DNA of 64,000 bases from Curtobacterium herbarum (GCF_016907335.1 NZ_JAFBBT010000001.1:1116001-1180000); one strand, 5' to 3'; positions 1 to 8,893 are shown, counted from the first letter of the stretch. Numbers and translations: made by a program. The notes: a model not told the origin generated them from the letters alone.

Positions 1-536
1 TGCACGGCATCGCTCCCGACGGCTCCGCGCTCGCCGCGATCGTCGGAGAACGCTCACCCGAGGGCGTCTGGACCACCGACGTCGCTCTCGTCGACCCGGT
101 GACCGGCGCGACGACCTTCCGCACCCGCGATGCGCGCCCGGACGACGGGTGTGCGTGGACCCCGGACGGCGCAACGCTGCTGTTCAACACGGAGCGGTTC
201 AGCCCGGGCACGGCGCAGCTCGCGGCGCTCCGGGACGGGTCGACCGACCCCGTGCAGATCACCGGCGACGAGCGGGTGAACTGGTTCCCGCACGTGTCCC
301 CGGACGGCGCGCACCTGCTGTACCTGTCGTACGAGGCCGGCGTGCAGGGGCACCCGGCCGACCACCGGGTGGAACTGCGGCTGCTGCCCGGGGTCCTGGC
401 GCGAGGTGCGCGGATCGCGGTGGTGCCGGAGACGCTGGTCGCCCTCGACGGTGGGCAGGGGACCGTGAACGTGCCGCCGTGGGCGCCGGACTCGTCGTGG
501 TTCGCGTACTGCGACTACCCGGTCGCTGCGGGCTGA
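1..536 (+). CDS. TolB-like beta-propeller protein, C-terminal part
   Basis: The reading frame is open from the left edge (frame starting at base 3) to a TGA at 534-536, so the gene begins outside the window. The visible 177 residues contain repeated blades of the TolB/WD40-like PD40 type: WTPDGATLLFNT, HVSPDGAHLLYLSYE and WAPDSSWFAYCDYP, each with an aromatic-x-PD core. Such propellers in actinobacteria are cytoplasmic or exported and often bind other proteins or act in peptidases; which applies here cannot be told because the N-terminus is missing. An internal GTG at 99 would give a shorter protein, but the propeller pattern continues upstream of it. Confidence 0.75.
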   Translation, partial: HGIAPDGSALAAIVGERSPEGVWTTDVALVDPVTGATTFRTRDARPDDGCAWTPDGATLLFNTERFSPGTAQLAALRDGSTDPVQITGDERVNWFPHVSPDGAHLLYLSYEAGVQGHPADHRVELRLLPGVLARGARIAVVPETLVALDGGQGTVNVPPWAPDSSWFAYCDYPVAAG

Positions 537-620
537 CGCGGCTGCGGCGCGGCGGACGCGGCAGCCAGTCGCGCCGGCCGGCCGGCGCGGCCGCCCGGCC
601 GGCGCGGCCGAGCTCCGTGG

Positions 621-682
621 AACACCGGTGTTCGTGCGTCGCGCCGCGGACATCCGCGGCGCGACCCACGAACACCGGTGTT
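621..682. repeat. Long intergenic inverted repeat (hairpin)
   Basis: Two 30-base arms (621-650 and 653-682) are complementary with one mismatch and are separated by 2 bases. Each outer end is the palindrome AACACCGGTGTT. It lies between the tail of the TolB-like gene (+) and the tail of an ABC ATPase gene (-). It may work as a bidirectional terminator, but there is no T-run, so a REP-like element is equally possible. Confidence 0.7.
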
Positions 683-727
683 TTGCCGCCTCAGCCCCCC
701 AGCCCCCGCGCACCGGCGCAGCCGCGA

Positions 728-1570
728 CTACACGTCGCGGACCTGCCCCTGCTCGATGCGCAGCCGCCGCTCCGCGCGCCGCGCCACCCACGAGTCGTGC
801 GTCACGATGACGACGGTCAACCCGCGGTCCTTCCACTGCCGCTCGATGAGGCCCATGATCTCGTCGCGGGTCCCCTCGTCGAGCGCCCCGGTCGGCTCGT
901 CCGCCAGCAGGACCGTCGGGTCCTTCACCAGCGCGCGGGCGATCGCGACGCGCTGCTGCTGCCCACCGGAGAGCTCGGCGGGCAGGTGGTCCAGCCGTTC
1001 CGCGAGGCCGACCTCGCGCAGGGCGGTGCTCGCCCGCTCGCGGACCTCGGCGCGGGACCGGTTGGCGAGGCTGCCGGCGAACGCGGTCTCGACGTTCTCC
1101 AGTGCGGTCAGGGTCGGGATGAGGTTGAAGCTCTGGAACACGAAGCCGATCTCGGTCGCCCGGACGTCGGTGAGGGCACGGTCGCCGAGGGAGGCGACGT
1201 CCCGATCGCCCAGGAACACCGAACCGCTGCTCGGCCGGTCGAGGGCGCCGAGCATCTGCAGCAGCGTCGACTTGCCACCGCCGGTCGGCCCCTGCACCGC
1301 GACGAGCTGCCCCTGCGGGATCTCGAGGTCCACCCCGGCCAGCGCGGTCACGGTCCGGTTCTTCTGCCGGTACGTCTTCGTCACACCCGACAGGCGGTAG
1401 ACGTTCCGGGAGGCGGTGGGCACGCCACCGGAGGCGGGTGCGGTCTCGGTGCTGGTCACGATGGCTCCTGAGTCGGTCGTCGGGGTGGTCGGGCGAGGCG
1501 GAGCGGCGCTGGTCGCACCGGCGCCGGTCGTGCCGGTCGTACCGGTCGGGTCGTGCTGGTCCGCCGGCAT
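728..1570 (-). CDS. ABC transporter ATP-binding protein (MacB/LolD type)
   Basis: This 280-residue protein is the ATPase of an exporter or lipoprotein-release type ABC system. After about 60 Pro/Thr/Ala-rich residues, the ATPase domain has a Walker A (GPTGGGKST), Q-loop (FVFQSFN), signature (LSGGQQQR), Walker B (VLLADEPTGALD) and H-loop (THD). The closest family is the MacB/LolD/FtsE group, which works with FtsX-like permeases. The ATG at 1570 overlaps the stop of the permease gene (TGATG on the minus strand), so the two are translationally coupled. The substrate is not evident. The long disordered N-terminus is unusual for this family. Confidence 0.9.
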   Translation of the reverse strand: MPADQHDPTGTTGTTGAGATSAAPPRPTTPTTDSGAIVTSTETAPASGGVPTASRNVYRLSGVTKTYRQKNRTVTALAGVDLEIPQGQLVAVQGPTGGGKSTLLQMLGALDRPSSGSVFLGDRDVASLGDRALTDVRATEIGFVFQSFNLIPTLTALENVETAFAGSLANRSRAEVRERASTALREVGLAERLDHLPAELSGGQQQRVAIARALVKDPTVLLADEPTGALDEGTRDEIMGLIERQWKDRGLTVVIVTHDSWVARRAERRLRIEQGQVRDV

Positions 1571-3114
1571 CACGCCACGCTCCGCAGCGCTTCCGCCGGA
1601 CGGAGCCGGGAGGCCCGCCATCCGCCGAGCGCACCGGCGAGCAGCCCGCCGAGCACCGACAGGCCGATGGCGAGCAGGATCACCTCGACCGTGACCGGGG
1701 CGTGCAGGACGACGTCGGTGGTCGCCGTCGTCTGGCCGCCACCGCCGAAGCCGCCCGCGGGGGCGCCACCGGTCGTGCCGCTGCCCGCTGCCGCCGTCGC
1801 CGCTGCGCCGGGCATCCCGCCGCCCGCGCCGGGGCCGCTCCGGGTGCTGGTGGCGGCGCTCGCCGAGACCGTGGGGGCGATGACGTTCACGACGAGGATG
1901 CCGACGAGTCCGGCTGCCGCGCCGATGACGCCGCCGATCAGCCCCTGCACGAGCGACTCGCCCGCGACCTGCCGGGTGATGCGGCCGTTCGACCAGCCGA
2001 TCGCCTTGAGGGTGCCGAACTCCCGGGTCCGCCGGGTCACGCCCGAGACGGTGAACAGGATCGCGATGAGGAACGCCGCCGCCAGGACGACGATCGACAG
2101 CCACCGGCCGAGGTTCGACACGAGGGTCGATGCCGTCGCCAGGGAGCCGGACACGCTCGAGGCGAGGTCGGACTCGGTGGAGACGGTGGCGCTCGACAGC
2201 TCCTTCTGCAGGGCGGCCTTGATCGTCGCGACGTCGGCGGACGACTCCGCGGAGACGTACACGGAGGTCACCCTGCCCGACAGGTCGGCGAGCGTCTGCG
2301 CGGTGTCGAGCGGGATGTACGTGTTCGAGCCGGTGGTGGACGCCGACCCGGTCGAGGCGACGATCCCGATGACGTCGAAGGTCTTCCCGCCGATCGACAC
2401 GGTGTCGCCGACGGCCTTCGACTCGCTCGTCGCGTACGCCGCGTCGAGCACGACGACGTCCTTGCCGGCGTCGGCCGCGGTGAAGGTGCGCCCCTTCGTC
2501 GTCTCGGTGCTCGTGAGCGGGCCGACTGTGGCGCCGGAGACCGGGATGCCCGTGACGGTGAACGAGTCGACGCTGAACGACCCGCCGCCGAACCCGCCGC
2601 CCTGGCCGGTGCCGCTGCCCTGGTCGGTACTGCTGTGCGGGCCGCCCTGTGCTGCGCTGCCACTGCTGCCACTGCTGCTGCCGTCGTTCTGCTCGACCTG
2701 CCCGGAGAAGGTGCTGTTCTCGAGCGTCAGGACGCCGGTCGCGGCCTCGACCCCGTCCGTGCCGGTGACCGTCGCCAGGTTCGCCGCGGTCAGGGTGCCC
2801 GACCCGCGGGACACTGCCAGGCGGGACTGCGACAGGTCCGTGGAGCCGCTGCTGCTGCGCGACGAGCCCTGGTCGCCGAAGGCGAACGACGGCCGCCCGG
2901 TGCTGCTCGAGGTCGGGGTCTCGGTCTTCGTCACGGTGATGTCGGTGCCGACGCCGTACACGGACTGCAGGACGCTCGACTGGGCGGACTGCACGCCGCT
3001 CGCGATCGACGAGACGATGACGACGAGCGCGATGGCCAGCGCCATCCCGACCGCGATGACGGCGGTCTGCTTCCTGCGGTTCGTGAGCTCGCGCCTGAGG
3101 TAGGTCAGGAACAT
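1570..3114 (-). CDS. ABC transporter permease, FtsX/MacB family
   Basis: A 514-residue membrane protein. One transmembrane helix near the N-terminus (about 16-38) follows a positively charged start (MFLTYLRRELTNRRK). A large extracytoplasmic MacB-PCD-like domain comes next, and the C-terminal half has three helices with the FtsX motif region FGTLKAIGWSNGRI. Glycine/serine-rich linkers in the outer domain are typical of actinobacterial forms. The start at 3114 follows GAGGAGAA. It pairs with the downstream ATPase gene to make a transporter that moves substrate from the membrane or periplasm-like space, not from the cytosol; this is known for the family, and the substrate here is unknown. Confidence 0.88.
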   Translation of the reverse strand: MFLTYLRRELTNRRKQTAVIAVGMALAIALVVIVSSIASGVQSAQSSVLQSVYGVGTDITVTKTETPTSSSTGRPSFAFGDQGSSRSSSGSTDLSQSRLAVSRGSGTLTAANLATVTGTDGVEAATGVLTLENSTFSGQVEQNDGSSSGSSGSAAQGGPHSSTDQGSGTGQGGGFGGGSFSVDSFTVTGIPVSGATVGPLTSTETTKGRTFTAADAGKDVVVLDAAYATSESKAVGDTVSIGGKTFDVIGIVASTGSASTTGSNTYIPLDTAQTLADLSGRVTSVYVSAESSADVATIKAALQKELSSATVSTESDLASSVSGSLATASTLVSNLGRWLSIVVLAAAFLIAILFTVSGVTRRTREFGTLKAIGWSNGRITRQVAGESLVQGLIGGVIGAAAGLVGILVVNVIAPTVSASAATSTRSGPGAGGGMPGAAATAAAGSGTTGGAPAGGFGGGGQTTATTDVVLHAPVTVEVILLAIGLSVLGGLLAGALGGWRASRLRPAEALRSVA

Positions 3115-3192
3115 GGTTCTCCTCGGTGGGGGCCGGCCCGGGAGCACCGGTCGCGTGGACCACGCGGCGGGGGCCGACGAGGAGAACCTAGG

Positions 3193-3215
3193 AAGGGGTG
3201 CCGAGGGCACCCCTT
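3193..3215 (-). terminator. Hairpin terminator after the glycosyltransferase gene
   Basis: Perfect 10-bp stem (AAGGGGTGCC / GGCACCCCTT) with a 3-base loop, located between the stop of the glycosyltransferase gene and the start of the ABC permease gene, both on the minus strand. Confidence 0.6.
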
Positions 3216-3242
3216 CGGTCGGCTATCAGGACGGTAAGGAGG

Positions 3243-4016
3243 TCAGGACGCGTCACCGTAGGTGCGGCGGAGGTGCTCCGCGTACCCGCCCGGTGTCCGG
3301 CCGTCGAACCGACCGCTGGTGACGACCGGGAGGCTCGTGGTCGCGTCCACCCGCAGGCCCAGCGCGCGGGCGCGCGCCACCAACCGGACGTCCTCGTGCT
3401 CGGGCACCGGGTCGAACCCGCCGACCGCACGGTAGGCGTCCGCCCGGATGCCGAGGTTCGCGCCGTGCACGTGGCCGAGGGTCGCCCCGGGCGGGTGCGT
3501 CGCCTGCCACCGTGCGAGGACCACGGCGTCGAGGTCGTCCGGATCGGGCACGACGGCACCGACCAGGACGTGGGCGCCGGACACGAGGGCGTCGAGCTGC
3601 TGCACGAGCCACCCCGCCGCGACCCGGGAGTCCGCGTCGGTGTGGGCGAGCCAGCGCTGGTCGAGGTCGGCGTCGTCGTGGTCGACTGCCGGCTCGTCGG
3701 TGCGCTGCCGTCCGGCGCTGACGAGGGCGCCGGCGACCGGTCGGGCGAGGGCGTGTGCGGCACCGAGCGACCGCGCCCGACCGACGCCGACGTGGTCGGT
3801 GACCAGGGTGTCGAGCCAGGCGGCTCCGTCCGCGTGGGCGTGCACGAGCGCCGCGGTGTCGTCGGTGCAGCCGTCGAGGACGACGCTCACGTGGACCGAG
3901 ACGTGGGGGCGCTCGTGCCGGAGGTTCGAGACGGCGGTGGCCAGTGCCTCCAGGCAGGCGACGATCCGGTCCTGTTCGTCGTGGGCCGGGACGACGACGT
4001 CGAGGCGGAGCGTCAC
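3243..4016 (-). CDS. Glycosyltransferase, family 2
   Basis: A 257-residue GT-A fold enzyme. The nucleotide-binding start VVPAHDEQDRIVACLEAL, the acidic metal-binding motif in HTDADSRV, and the acceptor-side signature GANLGIRADAYRAVGGFD followed by PEHEDVRL are clear. No membrane helix is seen, so it is cytosolic. The GTG at 4016 overlaps the TGA of the upstream deacetylase/methyltransferase gene by four bases (GTGA), which fixes the start. It is the last gene of the three-gene operon 6510-3243. The sugar donor and acceptor are unknown. Confidence 0.88.
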   Translation of the reverse strand: MTLRLDVVVPAHDEQDRIVACLEALATAVSNLRHERPHVSVHVSVVLDGCTDDTAALVHAHADGAAWLDTLVTDHVGVGRARSLGAAHALARPVAGALVSAGRQRTDEPAVDHDDADLDQRWLAHTDADSRVAAGWLVQQLDALVSGAHVLVGAVVPDPDDLDAVVLARWQATHPPGATLGHVHGANLGIRADAYRAVGGFDPVPEHEDVRLVARARALGLRVDATTSLPVVTSGRFDGRTPGGYAEHLRRTYGDAS

Positions 4017-5410
4017 CGGACGAGTCCCTCTGCCCGCGCGACGCTCGTGACCGACGGGCCGGGCAGGACGCTGAGGACGAAGTCCGGCTCGACGTGGCGG
4101 ACGAGTGCCGGCCGGGGCCAGCGGGCCGCCAGGTGAGCGTCCACCGTGTCCCCGTCGGTGACGGCGTCGCTGTCCGGGTGCCGCCAGTGACAGGCGACGA
4201 GCACACCGTCGTCGTCGAGGGACGCGAGCACGCGGTCGATCGTGACGTCGAGGTCGGCGGGGGAGAGGTAGTAGCCGACCTCGGACATCACCACGAGGTC
4301 CCAGCGGCCGTCCGGCCACTCGGTGGGCAGGGCGGCCTGGACGAACCGGGCGGAGGGCGCTCGCCGCCGGGCCCGCTCGAGCGGCGCACGCGAGATGTCG
4401 GTGCCGAGGACGGCGTCCGCCCGCTCGGTCAGCGCGGCGGTGAGGACCCCGGTGGCGCAGCCGAGTTCGAGTGCGGACCGGTAGCGGCGTCGGGGGAGCG
4501 CGGCCAGGGTCACGGCACGCTTCCGCTGCTCGTACCAGGAGCCGTCGAAGTCCCACCCCTCGGGCTTCCGGTCGTAGTGGGCGTCGAAGGACTCGCGGGA
4601 GCGGGAGGGCGCCGTGGGCTCGGTCGTCGCGGAGTCGGTGCGCACGTCCACGAACCACTCCCGGTCGCGGATGTGGTGTCGGGCGTGCCGGTCGTCCACG
4701 ATCGCCTCGTCCCCGGGCGCCGACGACAGCGGGCGGACCTGCGAGGCGTGGGCGTCGAGGGCCCGGCGCTTCCGGTCGAGCACGGCGGAGGACAGCGGCA
4801 GCGCCCGGAGCCGGGCGAGGGGCAGGGCCGGTGCTACCGGGTCGTCCCAGTGCCACGCCCACACGGGGTAGGCGAGCAGGTCGACGTCGGGCGTGTCCGC
4901 GACGAGGCGCGCAGCGACCTCACCCGCGACGCGGTGGTCCCGGTGGCCGTCGCCCTGCCACGGCGCCACGACCAGGGTGCGGCCGGCTCCGGGAGGGTCT
5001 GCCTCGGCGGACAGGTGGTCGGCCAGTGCGTCCGCCAGCGTCTCGGGCTGCTCGCGGAGTCCGCCGTCCGGCACGTCGAGCACCGACCACGTCACCGTGG
5101 GGTGCAGCGCCAGGAGCGCCGTCCGGAACTCCTCGGCACGACGGACGGAGAGGTCCTCCGGACTGGTCGTCGGGGAGTCCGGGTGCGAACCCTCGCCCCG
5201 GCTGACCAGGACCACGTGCACCGGCAGTCCGGCGTCGGCCGCGGCCGCGATGAGCCCGCCGGCACCCAGGGTCTCGTCGTCGGGGTGGGGTGCCACGACG
5301 AGCACCCGGTCGTACCCGTCCAGTGCGATCGGCGCCGTGTCGACCCGGTCGAGCACGGGCGTCCAGGCGTCCGGGTCGGTCCCCGGAGCCCGGTGGTCGA
5401 AGCTCACCAC
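4013..5410 (-). CDS. Bifunctional PIG-L deacetylase / SAM-dependent methyltransferase
   Basis: A 465-residue fusion. Residues about 35-225 are a PIG-L/LmbE zinc deacetylase: the metal motif APHPDDETLGAGG and the second metal histidines in GDGHRDHRVAG are present. Residues about 265-465 are a class I methyltransferase with motif I LELGCATG and the acidic residue in LGTDIS. PIG-L enzymes remove N-acetyl groups from amino sugars; the methyltransferase half resembles NodS-type enzymes. The start is GTG 5410 or GTG 5407; 5407 gives a GTGA overlap with the upstream dehydrogenase-like gene, as at the next junction. Together with the neighbouring glycosyltransferase it suggests making a modified glycoconjugate. 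The product is unknown. Confidence 0.9.
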   Translation of the reverse strand: MVSFDHRAPGTDPDAWTPVLDRVDTAPIALDGYDRVLVVAPHPDDETLGAGGLIAAAADAGLPVHVVLVSRGEGSHPDSPTTSPEDLSVRRAEEFRTALLALHPTVTWSVLDVPDGGLREQPETLADALADHLSAEADPPGAGRTLVVAPWQGDGHRDHRVAGEVAARLVADTPDVDLLAYPVWAWHWDDPVAPALPLARLRALPLSSAVLDRKRRALDAHASQVRPLSSAPGDEAIVDDRHARHHIRDREWFVDVRTDSATTEPTAPSRSRESFDAHYDRKPEGWDFDGSWYEQRKRAVTLAALPRRRYRSALELGCATGVLTAALTERADAVLGTDISRAPLERARRRAPSARFVQAALPTEWPDGRWDLVVMSEVGYYLSPADLDVTIDRVLASLDDDGVLVACHWRHPDSDAVTDGDTVDAHLAARWPRPALVRHVEPDFVLSVLPGPSVTSVARAEGLVR

Positions 5411-6510
5411 GCGACACCGCCGCGCTCGAGCACCATCCGGCCGATGCGGGCCAGGTCACGGTCGCCGTGGTCCTGCAGCACGTAGAGCTCGAGGTCGGCG
5501 ACCCGTGCGGCGACGGCGGGGTCGCTCGTCAGCGGGCCGGGGCCGATCGACCGGACGACCTCGGTCCGGACGGCGTCGACGGCGCGGCGGACCCGGGAGC
5601 GGACCACCTGGGCGAGGAGCGGCCAGTCGGTGCCGTCATCGGTCGCGTCGGTCTGGTCGGAGCTGTCGGCGCTGTCGGCGCTGTCGTCGATCCGGCGGGC
5701 GGCACCGGCGAGGGCGTCCTCGGCGTCGGCCAGGTCGGCGACCACCGAACCGAGTGCGGCCTGCAGCAGTTCGGAGTCCGGTCGGGCGGCGGCGTGCGAG
5801 CGGAGCACCCGTGCCAGCCCGACAGCACCACCCCACCAGCATGCTGCGACGCCGATGCCACCCCACGCGAAGCCCGGACGGCGGAGGTACCAGCCGGGCT
5901 CGCCGACCGGGTCCGCCCGGACGGCGGAGAAGCCGACCGGGCCGCTCGGCACGTCCGGCAGCCCACGGGCCACCCACGCAACGTCGTGCGGCACGACGCC
6001 GTCCTGGCGCAGCGACACCGCGACGAGCCGACGTTCCTGGCCGACGTGCGCGGTGACCAGGGCGTGCGACAGCGTCGACGCCAGCGAGCACCAGGGCTTC
6101 GTTCCGTCGAGGACGACACCGCCGTCCTCGGTCGGGTGCCCCTCGAGACGGAGGCCCGGGGCCTCGGCCGCGTAGACACCCCACGTCGACCCCGCGGGCA
6201 CCGCCACCCCGGCCTGCGCCAGGATCGTCAGCGCGTCGAGGTGGGGTTCGACCACCCGGGCGGTCGCGACGTCCGCGGCGGCGACCGCGGCGAGGGTCGC
6301 GAGGACCTGTCCGGCGGTCCCGGCGACGAGTGGCGGGGTGGTGGACGCGAGGGTCTGCGCGACGGTGAGCCGGTGCGCCGGGGGAGGGGCGGGCCTCCCG
6401 GCCGTGGCGTCGACCGTGGTCGCGGGATCGGCGGAACCGTCCACGAGGGCGGCGATCGCAGCGGTGTCGACACGCAGCGCGCCGTCGGGCCAAGCAGGGG
6501 AGACCAGCAT
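5404..6510 (-). CDS. Acyl-CoA dehydrogenase-like protein
   Basis: This 368-residue protein has acyl-CoA dehydrogenase features: the middle-domain stretch GVYAAEAPG followed by LDGTKPWCS matches the flavin/substrate beta-domain of the family, and the C-terminal part is helical. It is divergent, and I cannot identify the catalytic glutamate with confidence, so it may use a different substrate or have another role. The ATG at 6510 lies seven bases after a TAGCCT box (6523-6518 on the minus strand), which indicates a leaderless transcript and excludes the longer ORF start at 6540. First gene of the operon with the deacetylase/methyltransferase and glycosyltransferase. Confidence 0.75.
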   Translation of the reverse strand: MLVSPAWPDGALRVDTAAIAALVDGSADPATTVDATAGRPAPPPAHRLTVAQTLASTTPPLVAGTAGQVLATLAAVAAADVATARVVEPHLDALTILAQAGVAVPAGSTWGVYAAEAPGLRLEGHPTEDGGVVLDGTKPWCSLASTLSHALVTAHVGQERRLVAVSLRQDGVVPHDVAWVARGLPDVPSGPVGFSAVRADPVGEPGWYLRRPGFAWGGIGVAACWWGGAVGLARVLRSHAAARPDSELLQAALGSVVADLADAEDALAGAARRIDDSADSADSSDQTDATDDGTDWPLLAQVVRSRVRRAVDAVRTEVVRSIGPGPLTSDPAVAARVADLELYVLQDHGDRDLARIGRMVLERGGVAW

Positions 6511-6616
6511 CGTCGCCAGGCTAACGACGCAGCCATCCACGTCGACGCGGACGATCCACAGGGCGCACCAGGACGGGCCACAGACGGCTCATAGGAAACC
6601 CTCGATACTCGAAGAC
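6511..6616. promoter_or_regulatory. Divergent promoter region for the dehydrogenase operon and the PhoP-like regulator
   Basis: On the minus strand TAGCCT (6523-6518) is seven bases before the ATG at 6510. On the plus strand GATACT (6604-6609) is seven bases before the GTG at 6617. Both spacings fit leaderless transcription. The shared region of about 100 bp would let the response regulator control both directions, which is an inference. Confidence 0.55.
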
Positions 6617-7357
6617 GTGACCATCTCGCAGCCCTCCGCACCCCCGCGCCTCACCCGTGCCGACGGTTCGCCGTTGCGCATCCTGGTCGTCGACGACGAA
6701 GCCAGCCTCACCGACCTGCTCTCGATGGCGCTCCGCTACGAGGGATGGGACGTCCGCAGCGCGAACGGCGGGCAGGACGCCCTGACGACGGCGCGGGAGT
6801 TCAAGCCGGACGCGATGGTGCTCGACGTGATGATGCCGGACCTCGACGGCCTGCAGGTCCTCAGCCGACTGCGCCAGAACAACGACGACACCCCGGTGCT
6901 GTTCCTCACCGCCAAGGACTCCGTCGAGGACCGCGTCACCGGGCTCACCGCCGGCGGCGACGACTACGTCACCAAGCCGTTCTCGCTCGAGGAGGTCGTC
7001 GCACGCCTCCGCGGACTCATCCGCCGCTCGCAGATCTCCGTCAGCGAGGCCGGGGACTCCCGCATCGTCGTCGGCGACCTGGTGCTCGACGAGGAGTCCT
7101 ACGAGGTCACACGCGCCGGCCGGTCGATCGAACTCACCGCGACCGAGTTCGAACTGCTCCGCTTCCTCATGCGCAACCCGCGGCGCGTCCTGTCGAAGGC
7201 GCAGATCCTCGACCGGGTGTGGTCGTACGACTTCGGCGGCAAGTCCTCCGTCGTCGAGATCTACATCTCCTACCTGCGCAAGAAGATCGACGTCGGCGAG
7301 GAGCCGATGATCCACACGGTGCGTGGCGTCGGGTACGTCATCAAGCCCACCGCCTGA
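6617..7357 (+). CDS. Two-component response regulator, OmpR/PhoP family
   Basis: A 246-residue regulator. The receiver domain (about 20-135) has the acidic pair in RILVVDDEA, the phosphorylated Asp in MVLDVMMPD, and the conserved Lys in YVTKPFSLEEVVARLR. The C-terminal winged helix (about 150-246) ends with the typical VWSYDFGGKSSVVEIYISY and VRGVGYVI. The KPFSLEEVVARLR stretch is especially like mycobacterial PhoP. The GTG at 6617 is chosen because a -10 box ends eight bases before it and the longer ORF upstream has no family similarity. The histidine kinase gene follows 15 bp downstream. Confidence 0.93.
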   Translation: MTISQPSAPPRLTRADGSPLRILVVDDEASLTDLLSMALRYEGWDVRSANGGQDALTTAREFKPDAMVLDVMMPDLDGLQVLSRLRQNNDDTPVLFLTAKDSVEDRVTGLTAGGDDYVTKPFSLEEVVARLRGLIRRSQISVSEAGDSRIVVGDLVLDEESYEVTRAGRSIELTATEFELLRFLMRNPRRVLSKAQILDRVWSYDFGGKSSVVEIYISYLRKKIDVGEEPMIHTVRGVGYVIKPTA

Positions 7358-7372
7358 ACCCCGGCCTCCCGC

Positions 7373-8893
7373 ATGACCCTCCGTCGCCGGCTCGTCCTGA
7401 GCATCGTCGCCCTGGTCGTCGCCGTCAGCGCGGTGATCGGGGCGGGGAGCATCATCGCGCTCGCGAGCATCCAGACGGGTGCCATCGACGGGCAGTTGCA
7501 GAAGGCGACGGCCCGCGCCAGCACGAAGTTCGGGCAGGGTGAGCAGTCGCCGAACGGGCAGCGTCCCAACGACGACCTGCTGCAACCGCTCGGCCAGGCA
7601 GCGGGCACCCTCACCGCCTACTACTTCTCCGGTGGCCGCGCCGGGGGCATCGTCCTGCAGGAGGACAGCTCTCGCGGGCAGTTGACCGCCGCGCAGCTGG
7701 ACCGGCTCGGCGACGTCAAGGTCGGAGTCGACCCCGCGACGATGGACCTCGGTGGGGAGCTCGGCAAGTACCGGGTCGCCGCGGTGCAGGTCGACAACCC
7801 GGTGCTGGGCGACGCCGTCCTGGTCGTCGGCCTGCCACTCGCCCCGGTGTACGAGAGCGTGTGGAAGCTGCTCGGCGTGGTGCTCGTCGTCACCGTGCTC
7901 GCGCTCCTCGTCGCCTCGGCCGTCGCCACCGCCGCCGTCCGACGGGCGCTCCGGCCGCTCGACCGCGTCGCGGAGACCGCCTCGACCGTCGCCCGGATGC
8001 CCCTCGACCGCAGCGACGCGCTCGACGGCGTCCGCGTGCCCGACGCCGACCCCGCGACCGAGGTCGGCCGCGTCGGCACCGCGTTCAACCGGATGCTCGG
8101 ACACATCGGCAACGCCATGCAGGCCCGCGAACGGTCCGAACAGAAGGTCCGGCAGTTCGTCGCCGACGCCTCACACGAACTCCGCACGCCCCTGGCCTCG
8201 ATCCGCGGGTACGCCGAACTCACCCGCCGGATGGGTGCCGACCTGCCGCCCGACGTCGTCTACGCGATGAGCCGGGTCGAGTCGGAGTCCGTCCGGATGA
8301 CCTCGATGGTCGAGGACCTGCTGCTCCTGGCGCGGCTCGACGAGGGCCGGGAGATCCAGTTCGCCGACGTCGACCTGACCGGCCTGGTGCTCGACGCCGT
8401 CAACGACGCCCACGCTGCCTCGCCGGACCACCCGATCGAGGTCGACCTGCCCGCCGAACCCGTCGAGGTCGTCGGCGACGCGGCACGCCTGCACCAGGTG
8501 ATCGTCAACCTCGTCACCAACGCCCGCACCCACACGCCCGACGGCACCCGGATCACGGTCGGCATCGCACCGTGCCAGGACGGCGGCGTCGACCTGACCG
8601 TCCGCGACGACGGGCAGGGGATCGCGCCGGAGTTCCTGCCGAAGCTCTTCGAGCGGTTCGCCCGCGCCGACAGCTCGCGGTCGCGGACCGCGGGGTCGAC
8701 GGGGCTCGGACTCGCGATCGTGGACGCCGTCGTGCAGGCCCACGGCGGGCGGGTCAGCGTGACGAGTGAGCCGGGGGACACGGTGTTCACGGTGCACCTG
8801 CCCGATCGGGCGGCGCTCGTCGACGGTGACGGTGACGGTGACGGTGCTGGTGCTGGTGCTGGCGCGTGGGACGCGGTGCCGGAGCGCTCCTGA
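7373..8893 (+). CDS. Sensor histidine kinase, partner of the PhoP-like regulator
   Basis: A 506-residue membrane kinase. Transmembrane helices are at about 6-28 and 165-185, enclosing an extracellular sensor domain of about 135 residues, followed by a HAMP domain with ALRPLDRV. The phosphoacceptor histidine is in DASHELRTPL, and the ATPase has the N box (VNLVTNARTHT), G1 (DDGQGI) and G2 (GSTGLGLAIV). It sits 15 bp after the response regulator, a standard pair. The last 25 residues are odd: alternating Asp-Gly then Ala-Gly repeats encoded by a simple GACGGT/GCTGGT repeat at 8824-8862, which could vary in length by slippage. Confidence 0.93.
   Translation: MTLRRRLVLSIVALVVAVSAVIGAGSIIALASIQTGAIDGQLQKATARASTKFGQGEQSPNGQRPNDDLLQPLGQAAGTLTAYYFSGGRAGGIVLQEDSSRGQLTAAQLDRLGDVKVGVDPATMDLGGELGKYRVAAVQVDNPVLGDAVLVVGLPLAPVYESVWKLLGVVLVVTVLALLVASAVATAAVRRALRPLDRVAETASTVARMPLDRSDALDGVRVPDADPATEVGRVGTAFNRMLGHIGNAMQARERSEQKVRQFVADASHELRTPLASIRGYAELTRRMGADLPPDVVYAMSRVESESVRMTSMVEDLLLLARLDEGREIQFADVDLTGLVLDAVNDAHAASPDHPIEVDLPAEPVEVVGDAARLHQVIVNLVTNARTHTPDGTRITVGIAPCQDGGVDLTVRDDGQGIAPEFLPKLFERFARADSSRSRTAGSTGLGLAIVDAVVQAHGGRVSVTSEPGDTVFTVHLPDRAALVDGDGDGDGAGAGAGAWDAVPERS

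Noticed and set aside
1571..3163. N-terminal extension of the ABC ATPase over the permease gene
   Set aside because: It is an open frame opposite a real gene; the ATG at 1570 overlapping the permease stop is the better start.
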